From NCBI RefSeq assembly GCF_009695605.1, contig NZ_VUNQ01000031.1:1-41350 (forward strand): a stretch of DNA of 41,350 nt, in the 5' to 3' direction. Position numbers and translations under genes: made by a program. Numbering within the stretch: position 1 is the stretch's first letter; each line of letters opens with the position of its first letter. Below the pieces are notes generated by a model. The model worked only from the letters and a program-made list of their open reading frames with translations, was not told the DNA's origin and did no database searches. Origin of the DNA: Tissierella pigra (GTDB taxonomy: Bacteria > Bacillota > Clostridia > Tissierellales > Tissierellaceae). Of this stretch, positions 23,390 to 32,498 are shown in pieces.

Positions 23390-25717
23390 ATGAGCAATTT
23401 AATTAAAATATCTGTTAGAAATTTAGTGGAGTTTGTATTAAGAACTGGAGACATAGACACTAGCTTTATGTCCATGTCTAGAGCAGTAGAAGGAACTAAG
23501 GCTCATCAAAAGGTACAGAATTCCTATGGTTATGAATACCAAAAGGAAGTAACATTAAAACACAATGTCTATTACGATGATTTTACTATTCAATTAGAAG
23601 GTAGGGCCGATGGCATTTTAACCTTAGGAGACGAAATAATAGTAGATGAAATAAAAAGTACAACTAAGGATTTGGAGGATATAAAAGAAGATTATAATGA
23701 ACTTCATTGGGCTCAAGCAAAATGCTATGGATATATATACTGTCTGCAAAACAATCTAGATAATATTTACATCCAACTTACATATTTTCATATAGAATCA
23801 GAGGAAAGGAAAATATTTAAAAGAGAATATACTAAAGAAGATTTAGAAAAGTTTTTTCTATATTTAACAGATAAATATATAGAGTGGGCTAGTATTACAT
23901 TTTATTGGGGAGGAATTAGAGATAAATCCATAGAAGAAATATCATTTCCCTTTAAAAACTATAGAAAAGGTCAAAGAGAACTAGCTGTTGCCACATATAA
24001 AACCATAAAAGAAGGGAAAAAACTATTTGCCCAAGCACCTACAGGCATAGGAAAAACCATGTCAACATTATTTCCTTCCATTAAAGCCATTGGAGAAGGT
24101 ACTGGAACTAAAATTTTTTATCTTACAGCCAAGACCATAACTAGAGAAGTACCAATTGCCTCTACAGAAATTCTCATAAGAAAAGGTCTTAGGGTAAAAG
24201 TGATTGTAATTACAGCTAAGGAAAAAATTTGTGCAAATGAAGAAGTAAAATGTAACCCTAGAGACTGTAGTTTTGCAAAGGGACATTATGATAGGGTAAA
24301 TGAAGCCATAATGGATATATTTGAAAATGAGGATTTAATCACTAGGGATACTATAGTTTCCTATGGATTGAAGCATAATGTTTGTCCCTTTGAATTTTCT
24401 TTAGATATTAGTCTTTGGGCAGATATAATTATATGTGATTATAATTATGTTTTTAATCCACAAGTATATTTAAAAAGATTTTTTGAAAATCCTAATGAAG
24501 ACTATATATTTTTAATAGATGAGTCTCACAATCTAGTTGATAGGTCAAGAGAAATGTTTTCAACTGAAATAAATAAATCTAGTATACTGGGAATAAGAGA
24601 TATTTTTAAGGAAAATTATCCACCTATATATAAAGCTCTAGGTAAAATAAATAGTATATTAAACAAAGTAAAAGATGATTTAGATATAGATAAAGAATAC
24701 TACCAAAGAGAGGAAATATCTGACTTATACTATCCTATAAAAAGAGTAATTACAGTTCTTGAACCTTGGCTTATGGAAGAGAAAAAACATAGTGAATATG
24801 AAAAGGTATTGGAGCTTTATTTTAACTTAACTACTTTTGTGAAAATCAGTGAATTATATGATAGTCATTATGTAACTTATATAAAAGAATATAATAAAGA
24901 TATTATATTTAAATTATATTGTGTTGATTCCTCTTATTTATTAAGAGAAGCTTTAGAGAGGGGAAGAAGCAGTATATTCTTTTCAGCGACTTTAACTCCA
25001 TTAGACTATCATATGGAATTATTAGGCGGAAAGAAAGACGATTATCATATAAAACTTAGTTCACCTTTTTCAAGGGAAAATCTATGTTTAATGGTGGCAA
25101 ATAGTATTTCCACAAGATATAAAGATAGGGAAAGGACCTATATAGATATTGTAAGGCATATAGAAACATTCATTTATGCTAAAAAAGGAAATTATTTTGT
25201 ATTCTTTCCTTCATATGTTTATATGACTAATGTATATGAGATTTTGATGGAGAGAAATGAAAATTTAAATATAATTATTCAAGATGGTAATATGTCAGAA
25301 ATAGAAAGAGAGGAATTCTTATTAAGATTTGAAGAAGGAAATGAGCTTATTGCCTTTGCAGTAATGGGTGGAATTTTCTCAGAAGGAATAGATTTAACAG
25401 GAGAAAAGCTTATTGGAGCTATAATAGTAGGTGTGGGTCTACCACAAATTTGTTTTGAAAGGAATATAATCAAGGATTATTTCACTTATAATTTAGATGA
25501 AGGATTTGAATATGCCTATGTATACCCTGGTATGAACAAAGTCTTACAATCAGCAGGAAGGGTAATCAGATCTCCAGAGGATAGAGGGGCTGTTTTACTT
25601 ATAGATGATAGATATGGAACTAGAGAATATAGGGCATTGTTTCCCAATGAATGGTTAGGAGCTAAAAATATAAGAACTGATATGGAGATGAAAAGGATTC
25701 TAGAGAGATTTTGGTAA
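23390..25717 (+). CDS. XPD/DinG-like helicase with N-terminal PD-(D/E)xK nuclease domain
   Basis: A 775-residue superfamily 2 helicase of the Rad3/XPD group. Residues 1-170 form a Cas4/RecB-like nuclease domain with Asp74 (EGRADG), Glu87 and Lys89 (VDEIKS), and QxxxY (109-113). Then follow Walker A (AQAPTGIGKT, 214-223), four Cys for a 4Fe-4S cluster (281, 288, 293, 332), DESH (377-380) and motif VI QSAGRVIRSPEDRG. Fe-S helicases of this type unwind DNA 5' to 3' in repair; the added nuclease suggests that it can also cut. All key residues are present. It is a lone gene between two terminators. Confidence 0.88.
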   Translation: MSNLIKISVRNLVEFVLRTGDIDTSFMSMSRAVEGTKAHQKVQNSYGYEYQKEVTLKHNVYYDDFTIQLEGRADGILTLGDEIIVDEIKSTTKDLEDIKEDYNELHWAQAKCYGYIYCLQNNLDNIYIQLTYFHIESEERKIFKREYTKEDLEKFFLYLTDKYIEWASITFYWGGIRDKSIEEISFPFKNYRKGQRELAVATYKTIKEGKKLFAQAPTGIGKTMSTLFPSIKAIGEGTGTKIFYLTAKTITREVPIASTEILIRKGLRVKVIVITAKEKICANEEVKCNPRDCSFAKGHYDRVNEAIMDIFENEDLITRDTIVSYGLKHNVCPFEFSLDISLWADIIICDYNYVFNPQVYLKRFFENPNEDYIFLIDESHNLVDRSREMFSTEINKSSILGIRDIFKENYPPIYKALGKINSILNKVKDDLDIDKEYYQREEISDLYYPIKRVITVLEPWLMEEKKHSEYEKVLELYFNLTTFVKISELYDSHYVTYIKEYNKDIIFKLYCVDSSYLLREALERGRSSIFFSATLTPLDYHMELLGGKKDDYHIKLSSPFSRENLCLMVANSISTRYKDRERTYIDIVRHIETFIYAKKGNYFVFFPSYVYMTNVYEILMERNENLNIIIQDGNMSEIEREEFLLRFEEGNELIAFAVMGGIFSEGIDLTGEKLIGAIIVGVGLPQICFERNIIKDYFTYNLDEGFEYAYVYPGMNKVLQSAGRVIRSPEDRGAVLLIDDRYGTREYRALFPNEWLGAKNIRTDMEMKRILERFW

Positions 25718-25759
25718 TTGAAAATCTCCTAGAATTCTTTTATATATAATTAATATTTG

Positions 25760-28156
25760 CTAATCAACATGTCGAAGTCTAGAAACAAGACTTTCTTTTT
25801 GAAATGATTTTACTAAAATATTGGAAACAATTAAAGGTACCATAACAATAATCATAATGTAAACTATAAAGTAATACATGGGAAAATGATAATGAACATA
25901 GGTAGCACCAACATGCTGTAATACCTTTATCAATCCGTAGCCTAGGGAACTGCCAAATATCAAAGTAATTATTGAATTCCCAAAAGATAAACCTAACCCT
26001 TCAAATTGAATCATTTTTATTAACTGTTTATTTGTTAATCCAATAGATTGAAGCATAGCAAACTCCTTTTTTCTTGAAATTATATTGGTGATTATGGTAT
26101 TTACTAAATTGATTAAACTAAATAAAATGATAAATCCACTTAATCCTATGATTGATTTATATAATAAATTAAAGGCTTCCTTATCTTCTATTAGATTTTG
26201 TTTTAATGTATGAATTTCTAGTAAAGGATTTCTATCTATTAAATTATAAATTTTGCTTTCCGCTATATCTCCTTCATTTTCAAAATCATTAATAGATACT
26301 ACTAAAGTATCAATTGTATTGAGACCTGGGAATAATACTTCTAGTTTTTCCACTGGCAACAAAAACCAACCAGAGTGATATGTGATATTACTAGGTTTCT
26401 CTATAGAACCCACAATCTTAAATGATTTTTCAACTTCTTTTTTACCATCAGAATATCTAAAATCAACTTTATCTCCAATTTCAAATTTCCAACCATAGAT
26501 CTCTTGTGCAACTTTATTAAATACAATAAGGATTTCATCATTTTTTATCATTTCATTGTAGTCAAATATTCCTTCCGATAATGTTTTGTTGATTGTGTCT
26601 GTATCATCTTTAGAAAATGCTGAGAAGTAATCTCCTACATTAATTACATCTTTATAGTCAAATTTTACGGAGGTTCGATGAAATTCTATGACTTTATTGA
26701 CCTCTGGTAGTTCATTTATTTTTTGTATCAACTCTTTATTTATCGGATTATCTAATTGAATTCCTGTTACTCCCTTATCTATGGTTTGTACTGTATTATA
26801 ATCAAAGGAAATAATATATTCTCCAAATTCATATAATCCTTGTCTTGAATATTTTTCTAGGGAAGTTGATACTATTAGTGTTGAACTCATAATAAATAAT
26901 ATTCCACCTACTCCAAGAGAAACCAACGTCAGAAAAGATTTATTCTTATTTCTTTTTAGACTTATTTGCGCCATAGAATATGGAGATAGCTTTCTGTGTA
27001 AATTATTTGTTTCTTTTACTTCATTATGTTTATTCCCAGAAAATCTGGAGGCTTCCACAGGAGAGATAGAAGAAGCTATTTTCGCTGGTTTTCTAATAGA
27101 TATAATAATAGTGATATATTCAGCAATTGTCACAATTAAACTAAGAATAATCGTATATCTCCAACTCCAACCATCTGGATTAATCAAATATGAAATAATC
27201 CAAGATATTAACAATCCTATTGGAGTACCTTTAGAAAACAAAATTTTCCCTTCTCTTCTTACGATTGCTCTAATCTGTTTTTTAGAAGTTCCTATGGTTC
27301 TAAGCTGACCAAATCTTTGAATATTTTCTAAAACTGAAATATAAAATACATTATAGACCACCAATATACTAACGAATAGAATTCCTATAGATAGTCCTAT
27401 AATAAATAAAATATTTTGTTTTGAAAGGGATAATGAATTGGCGAAAGCATTATGTGGATTGATGTTTTTTCTTTCAATCCCTGCATATCGTCCAATTCTT
27501 CTTACTGTGTCTAAAAACTCATTTTTTGACATTCTATCTGCATTTTTTATTTTACAAAGAACTGTGTAAGGGAAATCTTTCAACTGTTCTCCACTTTCAG
27601 AATACTCCTTAGAAAATAATACTTGAAAGACATTGGAGTTCTCATTTCCTTCCACAAATCCACTGATGTTAAATTCTTCTTCTCGTCCATCTAAAAATTT
27701 TATTCGTATAGTATCTCCAATATTTTTTGCATTGTGAAATAAATTTAACATAGGTTTATACACTGCGATTTCATTTAGTTTTTTAGGATAATTTCCATGT
27801 ATTATTGCTGGTGTTTTTATACTCTTTGTATCTTTTTCAAAATAAATTGGATGAATCATTTTATCTTGTATTTTAAAGCTCTTACCAAATTTTGCTGGAG
27901 TCAAAAAATCTATTTCATCAAAGGCTTTTAATTTTTCAATCTGTTCCTCATTAACATATTCATACATAACATGCTGTACCATATTTAGTTGTTTTCTGAT
28001 ATTTTGTTCTCTTGCCGATTGAGTAAGAGACATAACTCCTAATAATGAAACAGATAGAATAATAGTTATCAGAATAAAAACATTTCTTGTTCCATTAAAT
28101 TTGATATTTCTATTAGCCAATTTTCCTATGACTGCCCGATTATTATTTGCTATCAT
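25760..28156 (-). CDS. ABC transporter permease with two FtsX domains
   Basis: A 798-residue membrane protein. Its first membrane segment (about 28-48) is followed by an outer domain, three segments (about 250-355), a further segment (about 405-428), a second outer domain (about 430-655) and three last segments (about 660-785). This is the duplicated FtsX layout of MacB/LolC-related peptide or lipid transporters. It starts 11 bp after the ATPase gene. With the adjoining two-component system it forms a module like those used by Firmicutes against peptide antibiotics, although BceB itself has 10 segments and one outer domain. Confidence 0.87.
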   Translation of the reverse strand: MIANNNRAVIGKLANRNIKFNGTRNVFILITIILSVSLLGVMSLTQSAREQNIRKQLNMVQHVMYEYVNEEQIEKLKAFDEIDFLTPAKFGKSFKIQDKMIHPIYFEKDTKSIKTPAIIHGNYPKKLNEIAVYKPMLNLFHNAKNIGDTIRIKFLDGREEEFNISGFVEGNENSNVFQVLFSKEYSESGEQLKDFPYTVLCKIKNADRMSKNEFLDTVRRIGRYAGIERKNINPHNAFANSLSLSKQNILFIIGLSIGILFVSILVVYNVFYISVLENIQRFGQLRTIGTSKKQIRAIVRREGKILFSKGTPIGLLISWIISYLINPDGWSWRYTIILSLIVTIAEYITIIISIRKPAKIASSISPVEASRFSGNKHNEVKETNNLHRKLSPYSMAQISLKRNKNKSFLTLVSLGVGGILFIMSSTLIVSTSLEKYSRQGLYEFGEYIISFDYNTVQTIDKGVTGIQLDNPINKELIQKINELPEVNKVIEFHRTSVKFDYKDVINVGDYFSAFSKDDTDTINKTLSEGIFDYNEMIKNDEILIVFNKVAQEIYGWKFEIGDKVDFRYSDGKKEVEKSFKIVGSIEKPSNITYHSGWFLLPVEKLEVLFPGLNTIDTLVVSINDFENEGDIAESKIYNLIDRNPLLEIHTLKQNLIEDKEAFNLLYKSIIGLSGFIILFSLINLVNTIITNIISRKKEFAMLQSIGLTNKQLIKMIQFEGLGLSFGNSIITLIFGSSLGYGLIKVLQHVGATYVHYHFPMYYFIVYIMIIVMVPLIVSNILVKSFQKESLVSRLRHVD

Positions 28157-28167
28157 TATTTTACCTC

Positions 28168-28836
28168 CTATCTATTAAAGATTTTTCCGTCTTCAATTCT
28201 AATAATACGATCAGCTAATTGAGCAATTTCATTATTATGGGTAATTATTACAATAGTTTGGTTGAATAGTTCACCTGTCTTTTTTAATAGTCCTAAAACT
28301 TCGGAACTTGTTTTACTATCCAAATTGCCAGTAGGCTCATCTGCCAAAATAATAGAGGGTTTTGTTGCTAAGGCTCTTGCTATTGCTCCTCTCTGTTGTT
28401 CTCCACCTGATAAATAATTAGGAAGTCTTCGCTTTTTTTCTCCTAAATGTAATAGCTCAATGATTTCCTCTATATAATCTTTATCAATTGTTTCCCCATC
28501 TAATTCCAATGGAAGAACAATATTCTCATAGAGATTTAACATAGGTACTAGATTATAATTTTGAAAAACAAATCCCACATTTCTTCTTCTAAAAATAGTT
28601 AATTCTTCATCTGAAAGAGTAGAAATATCATTTTGAGCCACAATAACTTTCCCCGATGTAGGAGTATCTAAGCCTCCCAACATATTTAGCAAAGTAGATT
28701 TTCCTGACCCTGATGTTCCGATAATAGATAGAAATTCTCCCTTTTCTACTTTCAGACTTACTCCATCCAGGGCTTTTACAAGACTGGATTCTTCCCCATA
28801 GTATTTTTTTAAGTCTATAGCTTCTAATATACTCAT
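28168..28836 (-). CDS. ABC transporter ATPase, MacB/LolD type
   Basis: The 222-residue ATPase partners the FtsX permease. Walker A is GTSGSGKST (about 37-45), the signature is LSGGEQQR and Walker B is ILADEPTGNLD. The QxxNLVPMLNLYENIVLPLE segment is typical of the MacB/LolD/BceA group. The ATG at 28836 has AAGGAGG before it. The promoter with tandem repeats lies in the gap toward the kinase gene. Confidence 0.92.
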   Translation of the reverse strand: MSILEAIDLKKYYGEESSLVKALDGVSLKVEKGEFLSIIGTSGSGKSTLLNMLGGLDTPTSGKVIVAQNDISTLSDEELTIFRRRNVGFVFQNYNLVPMLNLYENIVLPLELDGETIDKDYIEEIIELLHLGEKKRRLPNYLSGGEQQRGAIARALATKPSIILADEPTGNLDSKTSSEVLGLLKKTGELFNQTIVIITHNNEIAQLADRIIRIEDGKIFNR

Positions 28837-28860
28837 ATTTATGCCTCCTTTTCTTAAGCT

Positions 28861-28895
28861 GATTTTATCAAAGAAATCTAACAGAAATCTAACAG
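28861..28895 (-). promoter_or_regulatory. activator-type promoter with two 11-bp tandem repeats
   Basis: AAATCTAACAG occurs twice without a gap (28874-28884, 28885-28895; read as CTGTTAGATTT on the transcribed strand). On the minus strand a -10-like TAAAAT (28867-28862) follows 6 bp later, so the repeats sit where a -35 would be. Such tandem one-turn sites are usual for OmpR-family response regulators, and one is encoded next door. It should drive the ABC genes. Confidence 0.6.
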
Positions 28896-28909
28896 GAAAT
28901 ATTTTTATC

Positions 28910-28954
28910 TAAAAAAACAATATCAATGCTAACATTTTTGTTAGAATTGATATT
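28910..28954 (-). terminator. Rho-independent terminator of the two-component operon
   Basis: On the minus strand ATATCAATTCTAAC pairs with GTTAGCATTGATAT with one mismatch, followed by seven T (28917-28911). It separates the kinase gene from the ABC genes. Confidence 0.75.
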
Positions 28955-28965
28955 GAATATAATTT

Positions 28966-29982
28966 CTATAGTTCATTTGGTAAGAAAATAGAAAAAGTAG
29001 AGCCCTCTCCAACAGAGGAAGCTACTTTTATATAACCACCTTGCCTCTCAATAATTTCCCGTGATAAATATAGTCCAATTCCAACCCCTTCTTCAATATA
29101 ATTATTATCTCCTCTAAAAAACCTTTGAAATATTTTTCCGAACAACTCTTCTGAGATACCTATACCTTGGTCTATAATATCAATTTTGGTATATATCTCC
29201 CATGATTGAACCTTAATTTCTATTTTAGTGTTTTCAGGAGAATATTTGACTGCATTTTCCAATATGTTAAATAGAGATTCTGTTGTCCATTTTTTATCAT
29301 GTGCTAGTTGATAATTCTCTAGACAATCTACAAAGATTTCTATATTCTTTTTTGAAGCCTTTACTGTAATACTGGAAATGGCCTCTGCAATAGTATCAAA
29401 TAAAAAGTAGGAGGTTTTATTTAATTGAACTAATCCTATTTCTAGCCTTGAGGATTTAATCATAGATTCTAATAAGAAATCTATTTTTTCAATTTGTCCT
29501 GTCATAGATTTTAATATTTGCTCCTTTTCCTCTTTTGATATTCTTTCATTTTCCAAAGTTACTTGCAGCATTTTTAGATTGGTCATGGGAGTTTTTACCT
29601 GATGAGACACATCAGAAATTAAGCCTTGTAAGTTTTTCCTTTCTTTTAATCCTCGCAGGGATTCCTCCTGCCAGATTTCTGATAATTGTATTATCTTTTT
29701 ATTGATTTTTGAATTGAAAGTCTCTCTTAAGGTTTGCAGTTTATTTAGCTTTTCATAATCTCTGCTGATTAGATTAGTCAATGAATCGTTTATATTATTG
29801 AGGGAAGCCAGATATTTCTCAATAGCTTTTGCTTTGCTATAATTAAGGATTACTATAACTGCTAAATAAGAGACTAAAGAAAATAATATAAATGCCATAT
29901 TAGGGAAATAGTAAGTTAAAAAAATATGATATATAACTCCTATGATAATACTAATTATGGTTGGAAGGCTTCTACTCTTCAT
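28966..29982 (-). CDS. sensor histidine kinase, short intramembrane-sensing type
   Basis: A 338-residue kinase with two close membrane segments near the start (about 10-50), no sizeable outer domain, the H-box DVSHQVKTPMTNLKML, N-box NILENAVKYSP and G-boxes DQGIGIS and GVGIGLYLS. Such small sensors usually rely on the adjoining ABC permease to detect the ligand, as BceS does. The ATG at 29982 has GGGGA before it and overlaps the regulator's stop by 11 nt; an ATG at 30051 in the same frame would overlap far more and is less likely. Confidence 0.87.
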   Translation of the reverse strand: MKSRSLPTIISIIIGVIYHIFLTYYFPNMAFILFSLVSYLAVIVILNYSKAKAIEKYLASLNNINDSLTNLISRDYEKLNKLQTLRETFNSKINKKIIQLSEIWQEESLRGLKERKNLQGLISDVSHQVKTPMTNLKMLQVTLENERISKEEKEQILKSMTGQIEKIDFLLESMIKSSRLEIGLVQLNKTSYFLFDTIAEAISSITVKASKKNIEIFVDCLENYQLAHDKKWTTESLFNILENAVKYSPENTKIEIKVQSWEIYTKIDIIDQGIGISEELFGKIFQRFFRGDNNYIEEGVGIGLYLSREIIERQGGYIKVASSVGEGSTFSIFLPNEL

Positions 29983-30658
29983 AGGAATCCCCAATCCATT
30001 GGTAGCCAATGCCATATATTGTTTTAATGTATTTTTTATCTTTAGTTTCAATCTTTGTTCGAATTCGACTTATCATCATAGTTAAGGCATTTTCATCAAC
30101 ATATTTTTCATTACTATCCCAAAGTTTTTCTAATATAAGGCTTCTTTTAAGAACCATTTTATAATTGACAACAAACAAATATAGAAGATTAAATTCTGCT
30201 GCGGTCAACTCAATATTTTTCTCCCTAAGTTTAGCAGTTCGCTTTGTGAAGCTTAACAATAAATTTCCATCATCATAAATACACTCTGTATTCTTTTTAC
30301 AATTGATATTTAATAAAACTCTTATTTTCTTTAGAAAAACACTAACATGAAAGGGTTTTGTAATATAATCCTTTGCTCCTAGCTCATATCCCTTTAGCAT
30401 ATCACTTTCCATATCATTGGCCGTTAGAAATATAACAGGTGTAGTTGTCTTACTTATACACATTCTGCTTAGTTCAAAACCGCTACCATCAGGAAGGTTT
30501 ACATCTAATATAATTAAGTGGAAATCAGCTTTTGAAATATGGTTTTCTGCAGATTTTATATCATAAGAAGAAGTAACCTCATATCCCTCTACTGTTAAAT
30601 GGTAGGCTAAAGTTTGATTTAGCAGCTTATCATCTTCTACTAATAATATTCTTTTCAT
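29972..30658 (-). CDS. OmpR-family response regulator
   Basis: Receiver domain (1-115) with acidic pair EDD near residue 8, the phospho-acceptor Asp in LIILDVNLPDGSGF and the Lys in AKDYITKPF. The OmpR-type winged helix (about 130-228) ends in IKTIYGIGYQW. The start ATG at 30658 has AGGAG before it; an upstream GTG at 30670 would overlap that site. It overlaps the kinase gene by 11 nt. It should bind the 11-bp tandem repeats before the ABC genes. Confidence 0.9.
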   Translation of the reverse strand: MKRILLVEDDKLLNQTLAYHLTVEGYEVTSSYDIKSAENHISKADFHLIILDVNLPDGSGFELSRMCISKTTTPVIFLTANDMESDMLKGYELGAKDYITKPFHVSVFLKKIRVLLNINCKKNTECIYDDGNLLLSFTKRTAKLREKNIELTAAEFNLLYLFVVNYKMVLKRSLILEKLWDSNEKYVDENALTMMISRIRTKIETKDKKYIKTIYGIGYQWIGDSYEE

Positions 30659-30846
30659 TATTATTTTCACTCCTATTTAATGTAGAGCTATTTTAAGTAT
30701 ATTATATATTATACATTAAATAACTGAAATAAAAACTAGGGTTATACAGTAATGATTTTTGAAATTGAGGGAGAGGTTTAGTTGTAGATTTTATTATTGA
30801 AATAGAGGTATAATAAATATAGATGCAAAGCATCTGAGACTATCGA

Positions 30847-30891
30847 AAAAAGCCTTAATTTCTTAAGAAAAGTAAGAAATTAGGCTTTTTT
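30847..30891. terminator. hairpin at the left end of the IS1182 element
   Basis: AAAAAAGCCTTAATTTCTTA pairs with TAAGAAATTAGGCTTTTTT (one bulge), with T-runs in both directions. It ends the transposase transcript and shields the element from outside transcription. Confidence 0.75.
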
Positions 30892-30964
30892 CTCCTTATA
30901 TAATTAAATTTATTAAATTTTAATTGAAGTTACCCTATATTTAATGGCTTTTCTGGTATTATCA

Positions 30965-32350
30965 CTATTCCTTTTCCTGCTTGTCCAGCAGTCTTGCAAT
31001 CTTTTTGACATTATAAGCAGCCCCTGTCACTAGGACTTGAGCTTTTACTGCATGTGAGCCACGATAATGTGCATATCTCATACCCATCAATTCTTTTAAA
31101 TCTGCAAATGCCCTTTCAACGGTTTCTTTCCTTCGTTGATAAAGACTTTTGCCCTTTTCTGTCTTCATGAAAGAGCGAACTTCATCGGCATAATGTTCTT
31201 TGATATGTCGTCTAATTATCCTTGTTTGCTCTGAGGAAATTTCTCCTGTGGTATTACTTTCGTATAAACATTTATCGCGTTTAGGACATTTATTACAAAT
31301 GTTTTTATCACTTTCATACTCCACATAACCTTGTCGTGTTGTAGTTTTATATTTTAATTCTTCTCCTTCAAAGCAACGATATATATCTTCTTCTGGGTAG
31401 TATTCAAACCAATACTTTGATTTTTTACCTTTTTTTCCTGCATATTTTCTTGGTCCAATTACTGGTGTTATTCCTTTAGTACTTAGTTCTTCTATTATAT
31501 CTAGATTAAAATATCCTGCATCTGCACCTGCATACTTTGGAGCTAAATTTAGTTTTTTAAACATGTCCTCTAGGTTATCTATATATACTGTGCTATCATG
31601 AACATTGCCTGGTGTTACGTGTGCACTTAGTAGTATATTATTTGAGCTATCAACTGTGCCATGAACCAAATGATAAAATCCTATTGGTTTTCTGTCTCGA
31701 TGCATATATCCACTATCAGGATCGGTCTTACTTACTTTTCTTGAATGAACTTCTATTTTAGAATCTGCTGGCTTTAAGGCTTTCTGATCTTTACTAATTC
31801 GCTTATCGTTTATTAACATTAGTAACGACTCATCTTCTTCTATTACACGTTCTTCTGTTACATTTTCAAACTTTGAGTTACTAGCATTAGCCTTTACATG
31901 TGTCGAATCGGTATATACAATTTTTCCCTCTACAAATCCGTGGTCTATAGCCATTAGTACTATTTCGTTAAATATATCTTCGTATATTGTTGAATCTTTG
32001 AATCTTACTGCTCTATTATGGCTTATGGTTGAATGGTCTGGTATGGATTCAGTTAATCCATATCCTAAGAACCAACGGTAAGCCATATTATGATGTATTG
32101 CATCTACTAGTTTTTCTTCGGAACGGATGCCATCAAGTGCTTGAATAAGTGACATTTTAAACAATACTACAGGGTCAATTGATGGTCTACCTCTATCTTC
32201 TGCATAATATGGCTCAACTAAGTCATAGATAAAGTCAAAGTTAATGTGTTTATCTATTTTTCTTAAGTCATGATCTGGTTTTACTAACTGTTCTAACATT
32301 ACTAATTCCAATTCAAATTGTTGATTCTTTCTTTTGCCTCTTGTCATCAT
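30965..32350 (-). CDS. IS1182-family transposase
   Basis: A 461-residue DDE transposase with the IS1182 N-terminal domain (RGRPSIDPVVLFKMSLIQAL), ISHNRAVRF, first acidic residue in KIVYTDSTHVKANAS, AGADAGYFNLD with the second, and ETVERAFADLKELMGMRYAH with the Glu. A Cys cluster (CNKCPKRDKCLY) is present, as in relatives. The frame is intact. Start ATG at 32350 or 32347 follows GAGGTGA. Confidence 0.93.
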   Translation of the reverse strand: MMTRGKRKNQQFELELVMLEQLVKPDHDLRKIDKHINFDFIYDLVEPYYAEDRGRPSIDPVVLFKMSLIQALDGIRSEEKLVDAIHHNMAYRWFLGYGLTESIPDHSTISHNRAVRFKDSTIYEDIFNEIVLMAIDHGFVEGKIVYTDSTHVKANASNSKFENVTEERVIEEDESLLMLINDKRISKDQKALKPADSKIEVHSRKVSKTDPDSGYMHRDRKPIGFYHLVHGTVDSSNNILLSAHVTPGNVHDSTVYIDNLEDMFKKLNLAPKYAGADAGYFNLDIIEELSTKGITPVIGPRKYAGKKGKKSKYWFEYYPEEDIYRCFEGEELKYKTTTRQGYVEYESDKNICNKCPKRDKCLYESNTTGEISSEQTRIIRRHIKEHYADEVRSFMKTEKGKSLYQRRKETVERAFADLKELMGMRYAHYRGSHAVKAQVLVTGAAYNVKKIARLLDKQEKE

Positions 32351-32384
32351 AATATATCACCTCATATACTATATACGACATAAA

Positions 32385-32420
32385 AAAAGAAAATCCTTTT
32401 TGAATTTAGGATTTTCTTAA
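32385..32420. terminator. hairpin at the right end of the IS1182 element
   Basis: AAGAAAATCCT pairs with AGGATTTTCTT around a short loop. It lies between the transposase start and the IS end and may block incoming transcripts. Confidence 0.6.
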
Positions 32421-32498
32421 AAATATTTTACTTTTTCGATGAACTCAGATGCAAAGCATCTAATAAAAAAGTAAAAATAGCATGGAAAGGAAGAAACT

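Larger units (their letters stand above)
30821..32461. mobile_element. IS1182-family element with a 15-bp palindromic direct repeat
   Basis: Each end carries AGATGCAAAGCATCT (30821-30835 and 32447-32461) in the same orientation, then inverted repeats GAGACTATCGAAAAA inside the left end and GAGTTCATCGAAAAAG (other strand) inside the right. The 15-mer is therefore best read as a target-site duplication whose sequence is a hairpin, and the element proper is 30836-32446. Terminator-like hairpins lie inside both ends (30847-30891, 32385-32420). The element sits in the leader of yaaA. Confidence 0.8.

Noticed and set aside
28919-28953. Hairpin near 28920 as the response-regulator operator
   Set aside because: A U7 tract directly follows on the minus strand, so a terminator is the simpler reading; the 11-bp tandem repeats next to it are the better operator.
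30719-30780. Tiny frame MIFEIEGEV before the IS1182 element
   Set aside because: Only nine codons, no ribosome site and no recognisable family.
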